DNA from: Holothuria scabra
Taxonomy: Eukaryota > Echinodermata > Holothuroidea > Aspidochirotida > Holothuriidae
Direction of reading: 5' to 3'
Length of the DNA stretch: 64,000 nt
Assembly (NCBI GenBank): GCA_037179385.1
Contig: CM074179.1
Span: forward strand, 2,232,001 to 2,296,000
Shown piece by piece: positions 1 through 11,802 of the stretch (positions are counted from its first letter, which is position 1; every line of letters starts with the position of its first letter). The notes beneath the pieces were generated by a model. The model worked only from the letters and a program-made list of their open reading frames with translations. It searched no databases and was not told the DNA's origin. The position numbers and the translations under genes are program-made.

Positions 1-2256
1 AGGTGTTAGGGATATTACCGATAAGGAATATGCCGTATAGCCTGCTATGCAGGTTCTCTTACATGTTCAACCTAGGATAAACCAGGAAGTACCTGGCCAC
101 TTTCCTAATAGATATATAATCCTGGAAGAACTGCAAGCGTGGCCATGCTGTTAGATGATACATACTGAACCTTTCATCAGGATCAACAAAAATATTCAGG
201 AATGTGGTACTAGTCATCTAAGAAGATGAGTACTGGTTGCGTAGATTAGAATTAGTCTTTCTTTGAGGCATTCCACTGCTCATGACAGATAAGTGACATA
301 GGACTAAGGAAATACTACCTCCAAGGGTAAGGTTAGGTTAGATGGAGTTTTACAGCCCAGTTTTTGACCAATTGGTTCAAGTCAAGCCAGACACTGCCTT
401 TTTTCCAGTTGTGGCTCACTGGCTGGTTTTCCCAACTCCATTGTTTATGCTGAGCACAAGCACATTGGCAGTAGGGTCCATTTTTAAAGTCTTCAGTATG
501 ACCCAGCCGGGACTCAAACTACCTTGCAGGGAGTATTTCCAAGATAGGACAACAGTGGGTAGAGTGTCCTCCATATACTAACAGAAACATGTCATGTTTT
601 GTGCAAAATTGAAAAAATATTTTCTGGGGAGGAAGTTGAACTTTTCTCAACTTCTTCCCTACTTTAATGTTCAATAAAAGGAAATTTCCTTCCAGTTGCC
701 AAAGTTTTCCCATAAGCTATAGGTATCCAAATTTTACAGGAAGAAGTTGCCCAGTTATGCAACTTTCTTTATTCATGTGCATGTGTATGCCTAGCAAAAT
801 GTTACACTGAGCTATGTGCTGTAATGTGGCCTACCTTGGGCAGCACATTTTGATGACTGCAATCAACAGAACACCAACGGTAAATTCTACTACCAACCCC
901 TTAATTGATTTCATCTGGATGAAAACTTTTCAAAATTTACAGAACTTGTAAACACGGACAGGGTGGTACAAGAGGGAAATAATAACATGGAATGAGGCAC
1001 AGAATTCAACCACTCTAGTGCAGTGATTATAGACAAGCTGAAGTACTTGAAGCAGCTGTTGAATTGATCCAGTGAATAATTACTTTGTTTTAAAATATAA
1101 TACTGTCTAATTAACTTCAGGCAGAGAGACAAGAAGGGAAGGTTTCATGGTGGTAAACAAGGGAAACTAAGGCAGTGGGGAGGTGTCAGTTGAGCTAGAG
1201 GTATGAAGTAGGCCAGGTTGTGGAAGAGGAAACAAGTATGAGCCATGTTCTATTTCCATCTTTTACCTCATTTTCTTCCTTAATCCAAGTTTTTTGAAAA
1301 TTCCAGTTTTAATGAAGTAAATTATATGCACCTTCTACACTTGGCCACAAATTCTGCTGGGTTGTTCTTTTTTATTTCAATTTACAGTAAGTTCCATTGA
1401 AGTACCTTTCAAAGAGAAATTACTGAAAGGTGTTTATGGAAATAATCCAGTCTGTTAGAGTAGCTAAACAGATTTAAAACAGGATATGGAGGTAGAACAG
1501 GAAGGTGCCTAAGCTGCAGTACTTTATTGACCTGGAGTACTGCAAATGAGAGCCACATGCATCACTACTGTTCATACAATACTACTCCATTGCTTCTAGT
1601 AACTTTGCCATCAAGAATCCATATCTTGTGTGTCACATGTGTAAAATATATGTGGAGCAGACACAATACACATGCAGCTCCAAGATACTTCCATCCACAC
1701 TACACAAGTGTGTCATATGTGTTTTCTGCTAGAGGTTTACAATAATTCATATGCATTCAAATAACTAGTACTGTCAGAGGTAAATCATTCCTCAGCTTCA
1801 CTCCCTTCTCCCTACACCCTTCCCCCCCCTCCCCCCTCCCATCTTCCCATCTTACTACTTGTCAGAAATTGCCAGCTGCTTGTGATATTTACTTTAGCTC
1901 CTACCAACCGTCTGTACTGGAGTATGTCTGTAGCATTTACAAGTAACCTCAAAAACTAAAACACCTATGCACACTTAGATACAAGTTCTGCAATATTTAC
2001 AGATAAAAATTTAATGTTTTAATTTTAATTAAAGTAGCTAGTAACATCACAAAAAACTTCCTTGGTCTTTCCTTATCTCAAGCTACACTCAAGCAACCTA
2101 ATTTCCTCACATGCCTAAACCATGGAGCTACCTCCCCGAGGTGGTAATTCCATGCCTAAACTAGTGCACATGCTCTATGTATGATGTATGAGGCAGGAAG
2201 CATACAAAACCATCACCTGCCTCTATTCAAGACTCTCACATGAGAATAGAACTTAC
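1..2256. other. Non-coding flank at the left edge
   Basis: Apart from the S1 repeat and a pyrimidine tract at 1799-1858, no exon was recognised. It is likely intron of the minus-strand gene or of the exon at 2304-2257. Confidence 0.4.
330..545 (+). repeat. SINE-like repeat S1, copy 1
   Basis: This is one of at least five copies in the window. Shared landmarks are GGTTCAAGTCAAGCCAG, TTTTCCAGTTGTGGCTCA, TTTTCCCAACTCCATTG, GAGCACAAGCAC, and a terminal AAGTCTTCAGTATGACCC followed by CCGGGACTC. The last part read in reverse resembles a tRNA B box, hence SINE-like, but no full tRNA-related head was seen. Confidence 0.6.
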
Positions 2257-2304
2257 AAATTTCTTTGGTTTCGTGACGGTGGGTGCTTCAGTTTCGGTAT
2301 CCAT
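2257..2304 (-). CDS. Short coding exon MDTETEAPTVTKPKKF: alternative start or new first exon
   Basis: ATG at 2304 in strong context (ATCATGG) opens 16 codons ending TTT|GTAAGT, a very strong donor, in phase 0. It may be a first coding exon whose partners lie left of the window, which would make it a separate gene or an internal promoter of the large minus-strand gene. Alternatively it may be an internal exon starting at 2310 after a weak TAG acceptor (Pro-Ile then the same frame), which would join in phase with the micro-exon at 6695-6663. A CCAAT sequence lies upstream at 2571-2575 in unremarkable sequence. The Pro/Lys-rich end resembles linkers before folded domains, without identifying one. 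Confidence 0.5.
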
Positions 2305-2310
2305 GATAGG

Positions 2311-5300
2311 CTATGTAAGCCTATACTATATCTATCCTCTGAACTGCACTAAAAACCAGCACACTCTTTATCCGATGTGATAATTTTATATTCCAGGCTA
2401 AACTCAATGAAAGGAAATCACTTCTGATAATTGCTCTGCACTCGTCCCTGCAACTGCTAACACTGACCACAACTCGAAACTGTATGTACACTACTGTGTG
2501 TGTGCCTGTACAAGGTCTGGAATGTTTACCACTAACTAGTAATTGAAAGTGTTCTGTGCCAGACCCACAGCCAATCAGAGAGAGTGGATGTATGAGTGTA
2601 AGACTAAATATGAATATTTATTAAGAGATTGTTAATATTTATCAGCTGAGACAACAAGGCTAAACAGGAAGTAATCAATTTGAGAAATTTAGAAAACAAA
2701 TCAGCTATGAATCAATAGATCATGATCACAACAAAATAGCAGCTATACATAGGAAATGGACATCTTTTGTCAAAGTACAAGCATTTGAAAAGGGTGTATA
2801 TTTTGTAGGTGTAAGTTTTTTTTTTTTCTTCAAGGGGAAAATACAGTCAGCCAAATTAGAAATTTCACAAAGTATATTCCAGTATCTTCATTGATTTATC
2901 AATGGCTCTTTATATGCAGTCATGTGACAATCTTTTTGTTACTGAATTTGCTAATTTATTGAGAAGCCCCCAAAAGCTCCTTTACTAGATAAAATTATGT
3001 TCAAATAAGAAGAGATTTATCAGATTTTCTCTGACTTTACAAAGCAAGATCGGGAAATTGACAAAATTCCCTTCACAATGTAGGTACACATTTCACTTGC
3101 ATTTTGTTAATGCAAAGGGACACTGCATACTCATTGCAAGTCTTTTTACTCACTACATATTATTACCAGACATTTGTAATATAGTTATCAATATTAAAAC
3201 TGTCTGTTTAGATTGTTAAAAGTCTTCAATCTGATCTCATGTCTGTCCAATATTTGTACAGGCCACAGTAACTCTTCATTAGTTATGTACCTAGCTGTTA
3301 AGTATGTTATTTTTGGAGATCATTTAACTTCCTGTTTTCTAAATTTTACAAAATCATTTCAAATTCACTATCTACAGTATTTAAGGGTTCATATGAGTCA
3401 GTTTAAACAGTTCATTGCCTGAACCTATAATTATCTAACAAAACTTAATTTTATTGTATGCTAATGAGGTTCCAGGTGATAACTGCTCTAAAATTTGTAG
3501 CTTTAAAGAGAAAGACCACAACTGTGAATTAGATTCTTTGAACTTTAAATGAGACTTACAATAACCCTTTCAATGTACACCTGCCATTACTGATAACCTT
3601 CCGACCTCCGGCTGCCACCAAAACTTTTGACCGATTGGTTCTACAACTTCCTGTTCTAAACCTAGGTTTATTGATAAATAACATTTACTTAAACAACAAT
3701 TGTTTCCAAACGTGGGAAACAATTACTGAATTAAGCCAAGTTGAGAAATGCACAAAGCAATTAAATGTACACTAGCTACTATGATAGTTGGTATTTAATG
3801 TGGAAACACAGGCATCACAACTTGAAATGAGTATGGTAGACCTACTGTCCTGCTTTAGGATTGGTTCTTGGAAATCATGTGACAATACTGTTTCTCCTCA
3901 ATTGTGAAATTTACTATGAGTAAGGGCTGGATTAACCTAAAATATGTAATATTGCAGTCCTGAAATTCAGAAAAATACTTCAAAGAGAAACAAGAAGAAC
4001 ATTGTGAGATTTAGCTGTTGCTTCAAAGTAAGTTTAGGGTGACTCATCTCGAACTTTTATATGGATTTATACCAACTAACACAGTCCACTATACCAGGTC
4101 AGATACCTGCATCCACTTAAGTTTGCACATACCGTAAGACTAGGAAACCCCATCTCACACAACAAATTTGCTAAATATACCCTTAACTACACCAGGGCCC
4201 CAAGAATACAGCTGTATACCTTCATAAATACAACTCTATACCTCCATCAACAAAAGAATACAACTGTATACCTCCATTAACAACTTCTTGGCCTCTCTGT
4301 TGCCACCCTTCACCCCCCTCCCCTGCCATTGTGACAAAATATAACATCTAGGCTCCCCATCCACATACATACCCACCACCCCCATCTAAACCTCACAGCC
4401 CCCACAATACAAAAGGAAATAGGTAAATGAGGCAGAATACAAATTGCATTAATATAACAAAGGAGAGAGGATTACGTATAGTTCAGAAATGATGGGTATT
4501 CTGACAACAAGTTGAAAAATGTTAGAGTAGGTAAATCAGTAGGTAAGGAGGGGATCCAAAGTATGGCAAGAGGTGCGGGTAAAGTACAGAAGAAAATACT
4601 AGTGAAATTTTAATTCAAAGCTGGCTGGCTATAAGGGAATTATTATTGTTTATGCTGAGTAAATATGGAATACCATATTTCATCTTTATATGAGGGCTAC
4701 AAAGAAAGTTCAAGATAGTTGTAAATATTAAGGATAAGAAAGAGGGAGGGGTAAATTTAAATGTAATAATACAACAAGTTACTGATTTATAAGGGATAGG
4801 TATAAATGAGAAGCAATTTTAATGGAAATAGCTAAGTAAAAGATAATAAATGCTACTGGTTTAGTGATTCATACATTTTTGTTTGCCAACCTTGCTTACT
4901 TGTTAGTTACAAATATTCACTGCACTGAATGACTCTTCCATTCTCAAGTCATAGACATATGGCAGGTGGAAAGAGGGCTGGTTAGGGAAAGGAAGCTATG
5001 TTGGGGGACAACTAAGTTCCCCCATGTCTTTGTAATTTTTTCTTAGGGGGAGGGTGTTTTTTGGTGAGCATAGGGGGTAGGACAATTGAACTGCAAGGAT
5101 ATTGAATACACATGAAAACATGTTCTTCTAACACATTCAAGAAGAATCATGCAAACCTGTGTCTGCATGTCCACAACTGCTTTCAAAACTGAGGTGGTTA
5201 AGTTCAGACTCTAAACTATAGTAAGGATAAACCCTTAAGGATATAAATTCTTAAAGATATACTCCCTTTTAACAGCTTTATCTATGATTAGTCTTGTGAT

Positions 5301-6662
5301 AACAATATGACACCAACAAATAAATAATTCTTTTTTCACATCCCAGTGCTAATGAAAATTCAAACATTTGGGTTCTATATTTGGTTAACTAAAATTGGTT
5401 TCATATCAAATCACACAGCAAGCAATTCAAAGAGCAATTTAAAACTTGCAGCTAAAATAAGAACAAATAGTGGTCATCTAAATTTATAATGGATGCAGGT
5501 GCCAATGGAATTAACTTGTCACCTTTCAAGACATTTTTAGCATGTGTTTTAGTGATAGTTTCAACTTAATGCAATAATTTCTTTTCACACAAAATTTCAA
5601 AATGATGTCAGTTAATGTGCAATTCTAATTTCACTGCAATTTATGCAAAAATGCTGAGGTGGTGGTGCTATTGAAAAAAAAGGGTTACCTTTGTCTTAAT
5701 TACTACAGTAGTTTAAGACCAAAACAGTTATTAAAAGAGATGGTGCTATTGCACTAAAACATTTGAATTCTCCATTCAGTGCAGTCACATAGAGGGCAGC
5801 AGGCTAGAATATCAAAATGATGTCCATGATTTATCCTGCTGTATGACCTCACTGTTAAAGAAATATGTCCCTTGAGAATAAGAGAAAATTTTCCTGTCCC
5901 AGTTTTTAATTTATCTTTTAAAAACAAAAATGTTTTTTGGGGAACACAGAAGCACCTGGGGGTTGCTACAAATCTTAAGAATTGGCCAAAAGAGCAAACC
6001 CCTTTATAAACCACTGTCAGTTAAAGAGGGGCTTGCCTCAGTTTAGCACAAACTATGTTTGTAATTACTTCTTTATTCCATGCAATATATTTTGACAGAT
6101 TTATCAACCATGTTATATAGCATTCTATAGGACTTTACAATAGCATACAGTATAATAATTAAATTTCAACAGTTGACCATAGAAATACCAGGAGACAAAT
6201 TGCACAGGTGATGCCAATGATCAGACTTTGCAGTGCAAAATCATTGTTTAGCAATATTTGACTGTAACCTATAGTATGCTTACCATGAAATAAATGAAAC
6301 TGGGTTGTAATAATGCTGTAACTGAATGTGCAGGAGAGTATTTGGTAGTGCTGTGTGTAATGTCAACATGCTTCCCAATTCCCCCTCCCCCCCTCCCCCC
6401 CTCCCCCCAAGTCTTAAGCACTTATGCAGGGACCATTTCAAATGTGAAAATATCTGTCCCATTTGCCTTTTGGAAATAACATATTTATCTCCAAACTGGA
6501 ATTCAAAACATCTAATTTTTATCCCTTTAAAGTCTTTGAGAGTTACAACTGGGAGTCATGATTTATGAGAGAATACTTGTCACACTTTGTGAAGTTAAAA
6601 GTAACAACAAACAAAAAGTTTTAGTGCAAGGTTAGGCTTTTATGAAAATAGAAAAAACTTGC
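2311..6662. other. Intron or intergenic sequence
   Basis: No exon was found. It contains a degraded family A MITE (3825-4052), a weaker relative around 2846-2950, and C-rich low complexity near 4300-4400 and 6381-6408. Confidence 0.4.
3825..4052 (+). mobile_element. MITE family A, degraded copy
   Basis: Diagnostic inner blocks of family A are present: GATTGGTTCTTGG, ATCATGTGACAATACTG, TTGTGAAATTTACTA, and an end reading TTTAGGGTGACTC. The termini are eroded. Confidence 0.55.
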
Positions 6663-6695
6663 CTTAGGTTCAGCATCATCAATATCAACACCATC
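6663..6695 (-). CDS. Probable 33-nt micro-exon with a GC donor
   Basis: On the minus strand a strong acceptor (TTGTTCCTTACTCCAATTCCAG) is followed by 33 nt encoding DGVDIDDAEPK, then by AAG|GCAAGT, the classic context of a GC-AG intron. It is phase 0 on both sides, compatible with the phase-0 end of exon 11802-11558. The acidic 11-residue insert would follow ...NRFVSQ. Its size suggests a possible cassette exon. Support comes only from splice signals, phase and composition. Confidence 0.5.
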
Positions 6696-7760
6696 CTGGA
6701 ATTGGAGTAAGGAACAAACAAGGCAGAGACTTATTTATTCTGACACAAAATATCTGGCCACTCATTGAGCAGAGAAAAACTGCCAAACTGATGGCTCCAT
6801 GAACCTAAACCATGAGGACCCTTCAGAAAAAAATCAGATGTTGTTTGACCTTACATACAATGTTTCATTATACTGAAACTGTTCTGGCAAGTTCTAGTAC
6901 AGGCTGTGCAAGAGTTACCCAGTTTTATCAAAGTATTAGTGGTCACTCACTGGCGGAAGGGCAAACCTCTTACCAATCAAAGTGTAAAAACATTTTTAAA
7001 ATGACATGCAAGTCTTTCAGAAAAGAGCCTAGAGCCCCTTCCCCCTCACCTTACTCCCCTATTCTCTCTACAGTAGCTCTACAGTATGCTGACATGCAGC
7101 AGCATAGCACCACAATGGGGACCATGATGGACAAGAGACACCAAGCCATTTTCTTTACAGACACTTCCAATGTTCATTGGTTTGGTGAAGGGCAAAGATG
7201 AGGCGCTGTATGTATCAGCTCCTGGTAGGATGGGCCCCTAACCCTTGGGGCCTGTACATTGCACAGTCCATCTGCTTGCTGTTCAGCTAAGAGCACTGAT
7301 CTTATTAGCTTATCGTAGTAGCTCTGTGTATATACTATTCATTGTTAATACATATTCTGAAGCAACCACGACATCTGTATAGCCACCATCTGGGATGCAT
7401 CCATTTACTTAACAGGGTGCCAGGTAAAAGAACATTGCCAGTTAGGATAACAATTGATTGTTTTTCATGACAGAAATGCATGTAGGAATGGAAAACACAG
7501 AACAACATAGTGCAAAACACTTCAGAATATTAACACATATACACACAGCAGTAAGAGTACAGTACAAGGTCATTATTACTGTACATTTATTGTTGCATGT
7601 TAAGTCGCTTCCCAGGTCGAGACATACCAAAGACCATGACTCCAAAAAAGGAAACTACTGCCATTATGTGTGATGCCCCACATAAGCAATGGAGTAGGGA
7701 AAACAAGCCAGTGAGCCACAACTGGAAAAAAGGCTGTGGCCAGTTTGACTTGAACCAATA

Positions 7761-8538
7761 CCGTATTTACTCTATTAAACGCCCCCTCTCTAATAAACGC
7801 CCCCCAACTTTTTCGTCACATTGCATAAAGTGAAATTGTTAATTCCAAAGACAATATGGTAAAATGAAATAGTCCTGCCATGAAGCCACGAAATCTCCTA
7901 AAGTCCCATACTGTATCCTGAAGTAAAAGGCATGTTTCTGCAACTAATTTCTGTTGATATCCATCAAGTTATCACATACCGCGAACCTATACTGCTTCGT
8001 TTGCGGTTCGAAAGTGGTACTGTACATATTCGCTAGCCTATCCGAACAGCCTAACATAAAAATCCAAATTCAACAGGAAAACTGTTTAACAGTGAAATGC
8101 TATGAACGCGCGCGTATGTACTGCTAATGGTGCTACTCACGGTAACTATTATGCAATTACCGTATGTACATGCGTATAGCCGGCCAGTCAGTATAGTACC
8201 GTGAGGCCTGGCTGTAAACTGTGCACAGCATGCATGCGTGCATATGCCGCGGGCACGTAAAAAAGTCACTTCGGTGTGTAACGTTACATATCAAGATGTC
8301 GGCGAAAGTTGATCACACTTGCAAAGTTCAGAGTGCTGTTCGTGGCTACCATATTTATAGGGAAGTTTGGTTACCGATCATTGGGGAGGAGCTCACAGCT
8401 GGTTGTGAAGCTGACAACCAAATGGACAAATATGCCATATGTAGCAGTTTATCAGAAGTCACATAAATTTGACTCTAATAAACGCCCCCCCTTAACGAAA
8501 ATTTCACGCCCCCGGGGCGTTTAATAGAGTAAATACGG
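7761..8538. mobile_element. Non-autonomous DNA transposon, 778 bp, perfect 25-bp TIRs, TA duplication
   Basis: The ends 7761-7785 and 8514-8538 are perfect inverted repeats beginning CCGTATTTACTCTATTAAAC and ending in CGCCCC. TA flanks both sides (7759-7760, 8539-8540). An exact 18-bp direct repeat CTCTAATAAACGCCCCCC lies just inside both ends (7788-7805, 8473-8490) and resembles the inner part of the TIR, giving four similar motifs that could be transposase sites. The interior is CpG-rich compared with the surroundings and holds a HIRAN-like fragment but no transposase. TA duplication fits Tc1/mariner-type and some other superfamilies; I cannot assign one. Confidence 0.9.
8296..8466 (+). pseudogene. 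HIRAN-like domain fragment carried by the transposon
   Basis: ATG at 8296 opens 56 codons including VRGYHIYREVWLPIIGEEL, then a Glu/Asp/Asn-rich stretch and MDKYA. The order G-Y-H-x-Y-x-x-x-W-x-P-x-I-G-E-x-L followed by N-x-x-D-x-Y-A fits the start of HIRAN-like domains as I recall them from invertebrate proteins. HIRAN domains in Rad5/HLTF-type proteins bind DNA ends. After KYA the expected V-A-V continues in the other frame (YVAVYQKSHK), so a frameshift is present, and the rest of the domain is missing because the transposon end follows. It is a captured, broken gene piece, unlikely to make a working protein. An upstream in-frame ATG at 8221 also exists. Confidence 0.5.
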
Positions 8539-11039
8539 TAGGTTGGAAACTAGGCCCTAAAACTCCATCTAACTAACTAACTGTTGCATGTTGAGGTCTA
8601 TCATTCTTGTGACCCTGTATCACGTTAGGAACTTTTATTTTTGTTTAAGACAACCAGATAAGAGTGCCACTCTACTGAAACAACTCCAATTTTCCCATTT
8701 GGCTTTAAAATTAACATACCTGTACAGAATCACAGTAGTCACAAAATGATTTGTAGGTTACAGTAGCTACAGCCTTCTTACGCCACACTAGGACTAGGAC
8801 CTTTTTTCCAGCTGTAGGACACCGGTTTGTTTTCCATCCTCCATTCACTAATGTGCTTATATGTAGAGCACAGAGCTCGATTTTCGTAGTAAATAATTTG
8901 TCTGTCCAGGATGACATAAATTCCATACATGGGCAACCAAAAGTTAAAAGTTGAACCATTTTCTCTAGGACCAAAATCAAATACTGCCGACTGATCAACT
9001 CTTTTGACTTTTTGAATTGTACCATATTTCAGATGAAGAGTGTTTCTGTCTCTCAAACATCACATCTTTTTATTCTTCAAGACTCAAAGTACATGAACAC
9101 AATTAGTGTTTTGTTGTGGACAACCAAATTTTACTTGTGGACAGCTAGAATTAGTGAAATGGTTGCCTGAAGGACAACCCTGAATTTTTCTGAAAATCGA
9201 GGCCTGAGAGCATCACAGAATGGTCAGATATGACAGACTTTGTATGAGGGCAGGGGGAGGGGGCCCGAGCGGTAGTGGTGCCCTGCTATACCCATACAAG
9301 GAATAATTCAATACCAAACTCCTTGTCCATGTGGCACATATCATACCTAGTGTTAAGATGTACCTATACATCTAACTAGAGAGAGAAAAAGTGCATAGTG
9401 TGACAAACTAAATTTTGTGTAGGGCTCCAATTGCTAATGATCATTAACACCGGTCGGTCTTAAAATGATTATACAAACTGAACGAAGTAAATCCTGCATT
9501 TCCTTTAAATGTTTCAGTCACTGAACAAGATGAAGGTGTTTACAGTAGATTACTAAAGATAGTCTTAGTAACCCTGCAAAATGACTTTATGGTCCTCCTT
9601 AGTCAATTAGCCACAATAAGGGTGGAATTAAGAATGTGGTAAAATTAAGGGAATTAAACCTGTCATATCCACACTAGACTGGGTTTAATGCAAAATACTA
9701 CAGGATTGTTGTAAGAAGAGCACAAGCAAAAGGAAGGGGGTTATCCTGACCCCCTGTTGGGAAATTTTTAAATTTGACCATTTTAATACATGATATGGTG
9801 CAGACTGTTTAGAAGTAGAATTTTACTACCATTTGACAATTTCACAGAAGAAAAATCATTAGTTTTGTTGTAGAATCTTAGGAATTGAGATTGTGTATAC
9901 TTATTTCTTCATTTAAAACCTTCATGGGAAGGGGTGGGTATAACCAACATGCAACATACAAACAGTTTGGAACAAAGTGGTTACCTCACACACATCAAGT
10001 TGTCTTCAAGATATATGTCTGTTATAACATGACTTCTATTGTCTTCCTCTAGCTACATCAAAACATGAACTTCCTTCCCCTTTCTAAAATTCATAATAAA
10101 TGACCTTTTCAGACGATACGGTACAGTAATATACCTTTGAACTCAACTTAGGTATTTTTGTAGTGTTTCAACCGTGCAGGTACCACAGTTTTCTACTCAA
10201 TTTCTAAATATCATAGAACCCTTTTAGTTTTTTTTTTGCAAGTATCTTCACGGAGTGGTGAAGCAATTCTTGTGTCATTATTGATAACAAGATTCATCAA
10301 AAGCATACCTATCCTGAAGTACTGTACTTCCAAGATCTGAAAGGTGTACATGTGTCCATTATCCTATGTATAGATCTCCTTCCTTAAACTGCCTAAATTT
10401 TAACATGTAAAATTACAGGCAAAACTGTAGGGCGCCCTCAACACTACTTCATTCTTCTACTTTGTAGTTTACTTGTGTGTACCCAAAAGGATTAAATCCT
10501 GTTGCTATGAAGTTCTATGGTAATATGTTAACTGAATTTTTGAATTGAATCACATTTTTAACAAAAATTAATCAGATAACAGGGGATGGCTCACTACACC
10601 CATGTGAATGCAAAAGTCACTAAGTTACACTGATTGGTACAAAGACCTTGTGTCAACTCATCACAAATTGAGAGCCTTTTATCAGATCATCCTACATCTC
10701 TAAATGTTGTTAGCCACATCAATGAAGATGACACACTTCAAATACTGTTATATTTACTACACTTACACTACAAACATTTCTTCTTTAACACAAATGCTAC
10801 TATAAATTTGTGGACAGCTTTACCAAAACTCTCCGGTCTGGGGATCTACATACTTTCATAATTAAATACCTCCTATTTATCTTTTCGAGCTTGACAATCA
10901 CCAAGACATTCTCCTTTCCTGTAAAACAGCACTGGTCTGTTGCAAGATATCCTCACTGGGATGGTAATAACATGTGTAAATAGAAGGCACAAAAGACCTC
11001 ATGTATACCTTGGTTTACCACAGCTGAATCCAAGGTATT

Positions 11040-11175
11040 TGGGGGTAAGTAGGTTGACGATGAGTGAGGGCGCTAGCCTCTTTCGCCAATGTGCTATTTA
11101 TTTACCATGGTACAGGCAGTTGCAGGTAGGAGGGACATGTGATAGGAGGTAAGATGAGGGATGAAGTAGACTGAT
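11040..11175 (+). repeat. Dispersed repeat S2, copy
   Basis: GAGGGCGCTAGCC followed by GCAGGTAGGAGGGACATGTG and GATAGGAGGTAAGATGAGGG then AAGTAGACTG. The same pattern occurs at 14975-15105 and 30600-30690. Confidence 0.5.
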
Positions 11176-11557
11176 GACAGTGATACCTCCACAAACGTCG
11201 GAGATAAAATTAGGACCTTGATGATATCAGCTGCAAGAATTTCCAAGTACACACTCATTATTTCACACATCACACACATGTTCTGCACAAGATGTTTCCC
11301 CAAAGTCACTGGATCAGGAATCTATATTACCATGATACTTTCCTCCTAGTCACATGTAATCCGCACTTACCAGCAACTAACCCTGGTAAACCAATAGCAC
11401 CAAGAACGAGGGTGCCCTTGCTCCCCATGGCGATGGGGGATGTAGATTTGTCATTCACCTACAGAGGTACTTTCCATCTAGTTACATACTGTTTAGGGAG
11501 GTAGGATGTGCAAGGCAGATGCTACAAATCTTGAGTTAATGTTAATTATATTCTTAC

Positions 11558-11802
11558 CTGGCTAACAAAGCGGTTCTTGTTCACCACTGGCTTGATGGTA
11601 AAGTTTTTCTTGGGTGGTTCTGAACCCTCAGATTTCTTTTGAAAGAGGGAGAACCTAGACATATCTAGCCTTCCTGCACCTTTAACTGGTTTATTCACAG
11701 GTTCACTGTCTGCTTCATCGATGCTACCCTGGTATTTTATAATTTTAGTATTATCCAACTTTGAAGTCGAGCGTTTGGATTGCGATATGACAGGTTCATT
11801 TT
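11558..11802 (-). CDS. Fourth exon: basic segment with GRLDMSRFSLFQ motif
   Basis: This 245-nt exon follows a near-ideal acceptor (TATTTCCCTTGCAG) and ends at CAG|GTAAGA. Two bases complete a Glu codon with the preceding exon (phase 1), then 81 whole codons run to ...NRFVSQ in phase 0. The segment begins NEPVISQSKRSTSK, is rich in Lys, Ser and Pro, and contains GRLDMSRFSLFQKKSE, a second example of the short R-x-x-x-F-E/Q pattern seen in the previous exon. The intron separating it from exon 30184-30104 would be about 18 kb, and a phase 1-1 exon between them could have been missed. The matching phase and the shared composition favour one gene. Function is unknown. Confidence 0.75.

Larger units (their letters stand above)
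7620..8575 (-). repeat. SINE-like repeat S1, copy 2, split by a DNA transposon
   Basis: Reverse-oriented S1 sequence runs 7620-7758 up to GACTTGAACCAA, is interrupted by the TA-flanked element 7761-8538, and resumes at 8541 with GGTTGGAAAC to about 8575. Intact S1 copies read straight across this junction (ACCAATTGGTTGGAA), which fixes the insertion point. Confidence 0.75.
6696..11557. other. Intron between micro-exon and fourth exon
   Basis: Outside the S1/transposon block (7620-8575) and S2 at 11040-11175, nothing coding was accepted. A minus-strand open frame at 8711-9025 ends at a good donor (CAG|GTATGT, near 8720), but its upper part overlaps S1-like sequence (8780-8850). Confidence 0.4.

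Noticed and set aside
480..560. tRNA gene suggested by a GACTC/B-box-like stretch
   Set aside because: No cloverleaf can be drawn and the A-box-like part is in the wrong orientation; the stretch recurs as part of the dispersed repeat S1.
6812..7201. Plus-strand 129-codon open frame
   Set aside because: No motif, no paired splice signals, and ordinary base composition; consistent with a chance frame.
8711..9025. Minus-strand frame ending in CDYCDSVQ at a good GT donor
   Set aside because: No acceptor with a pyrimidine tract, and much of the frame overlaps S1-like sequence at 8780-8850.
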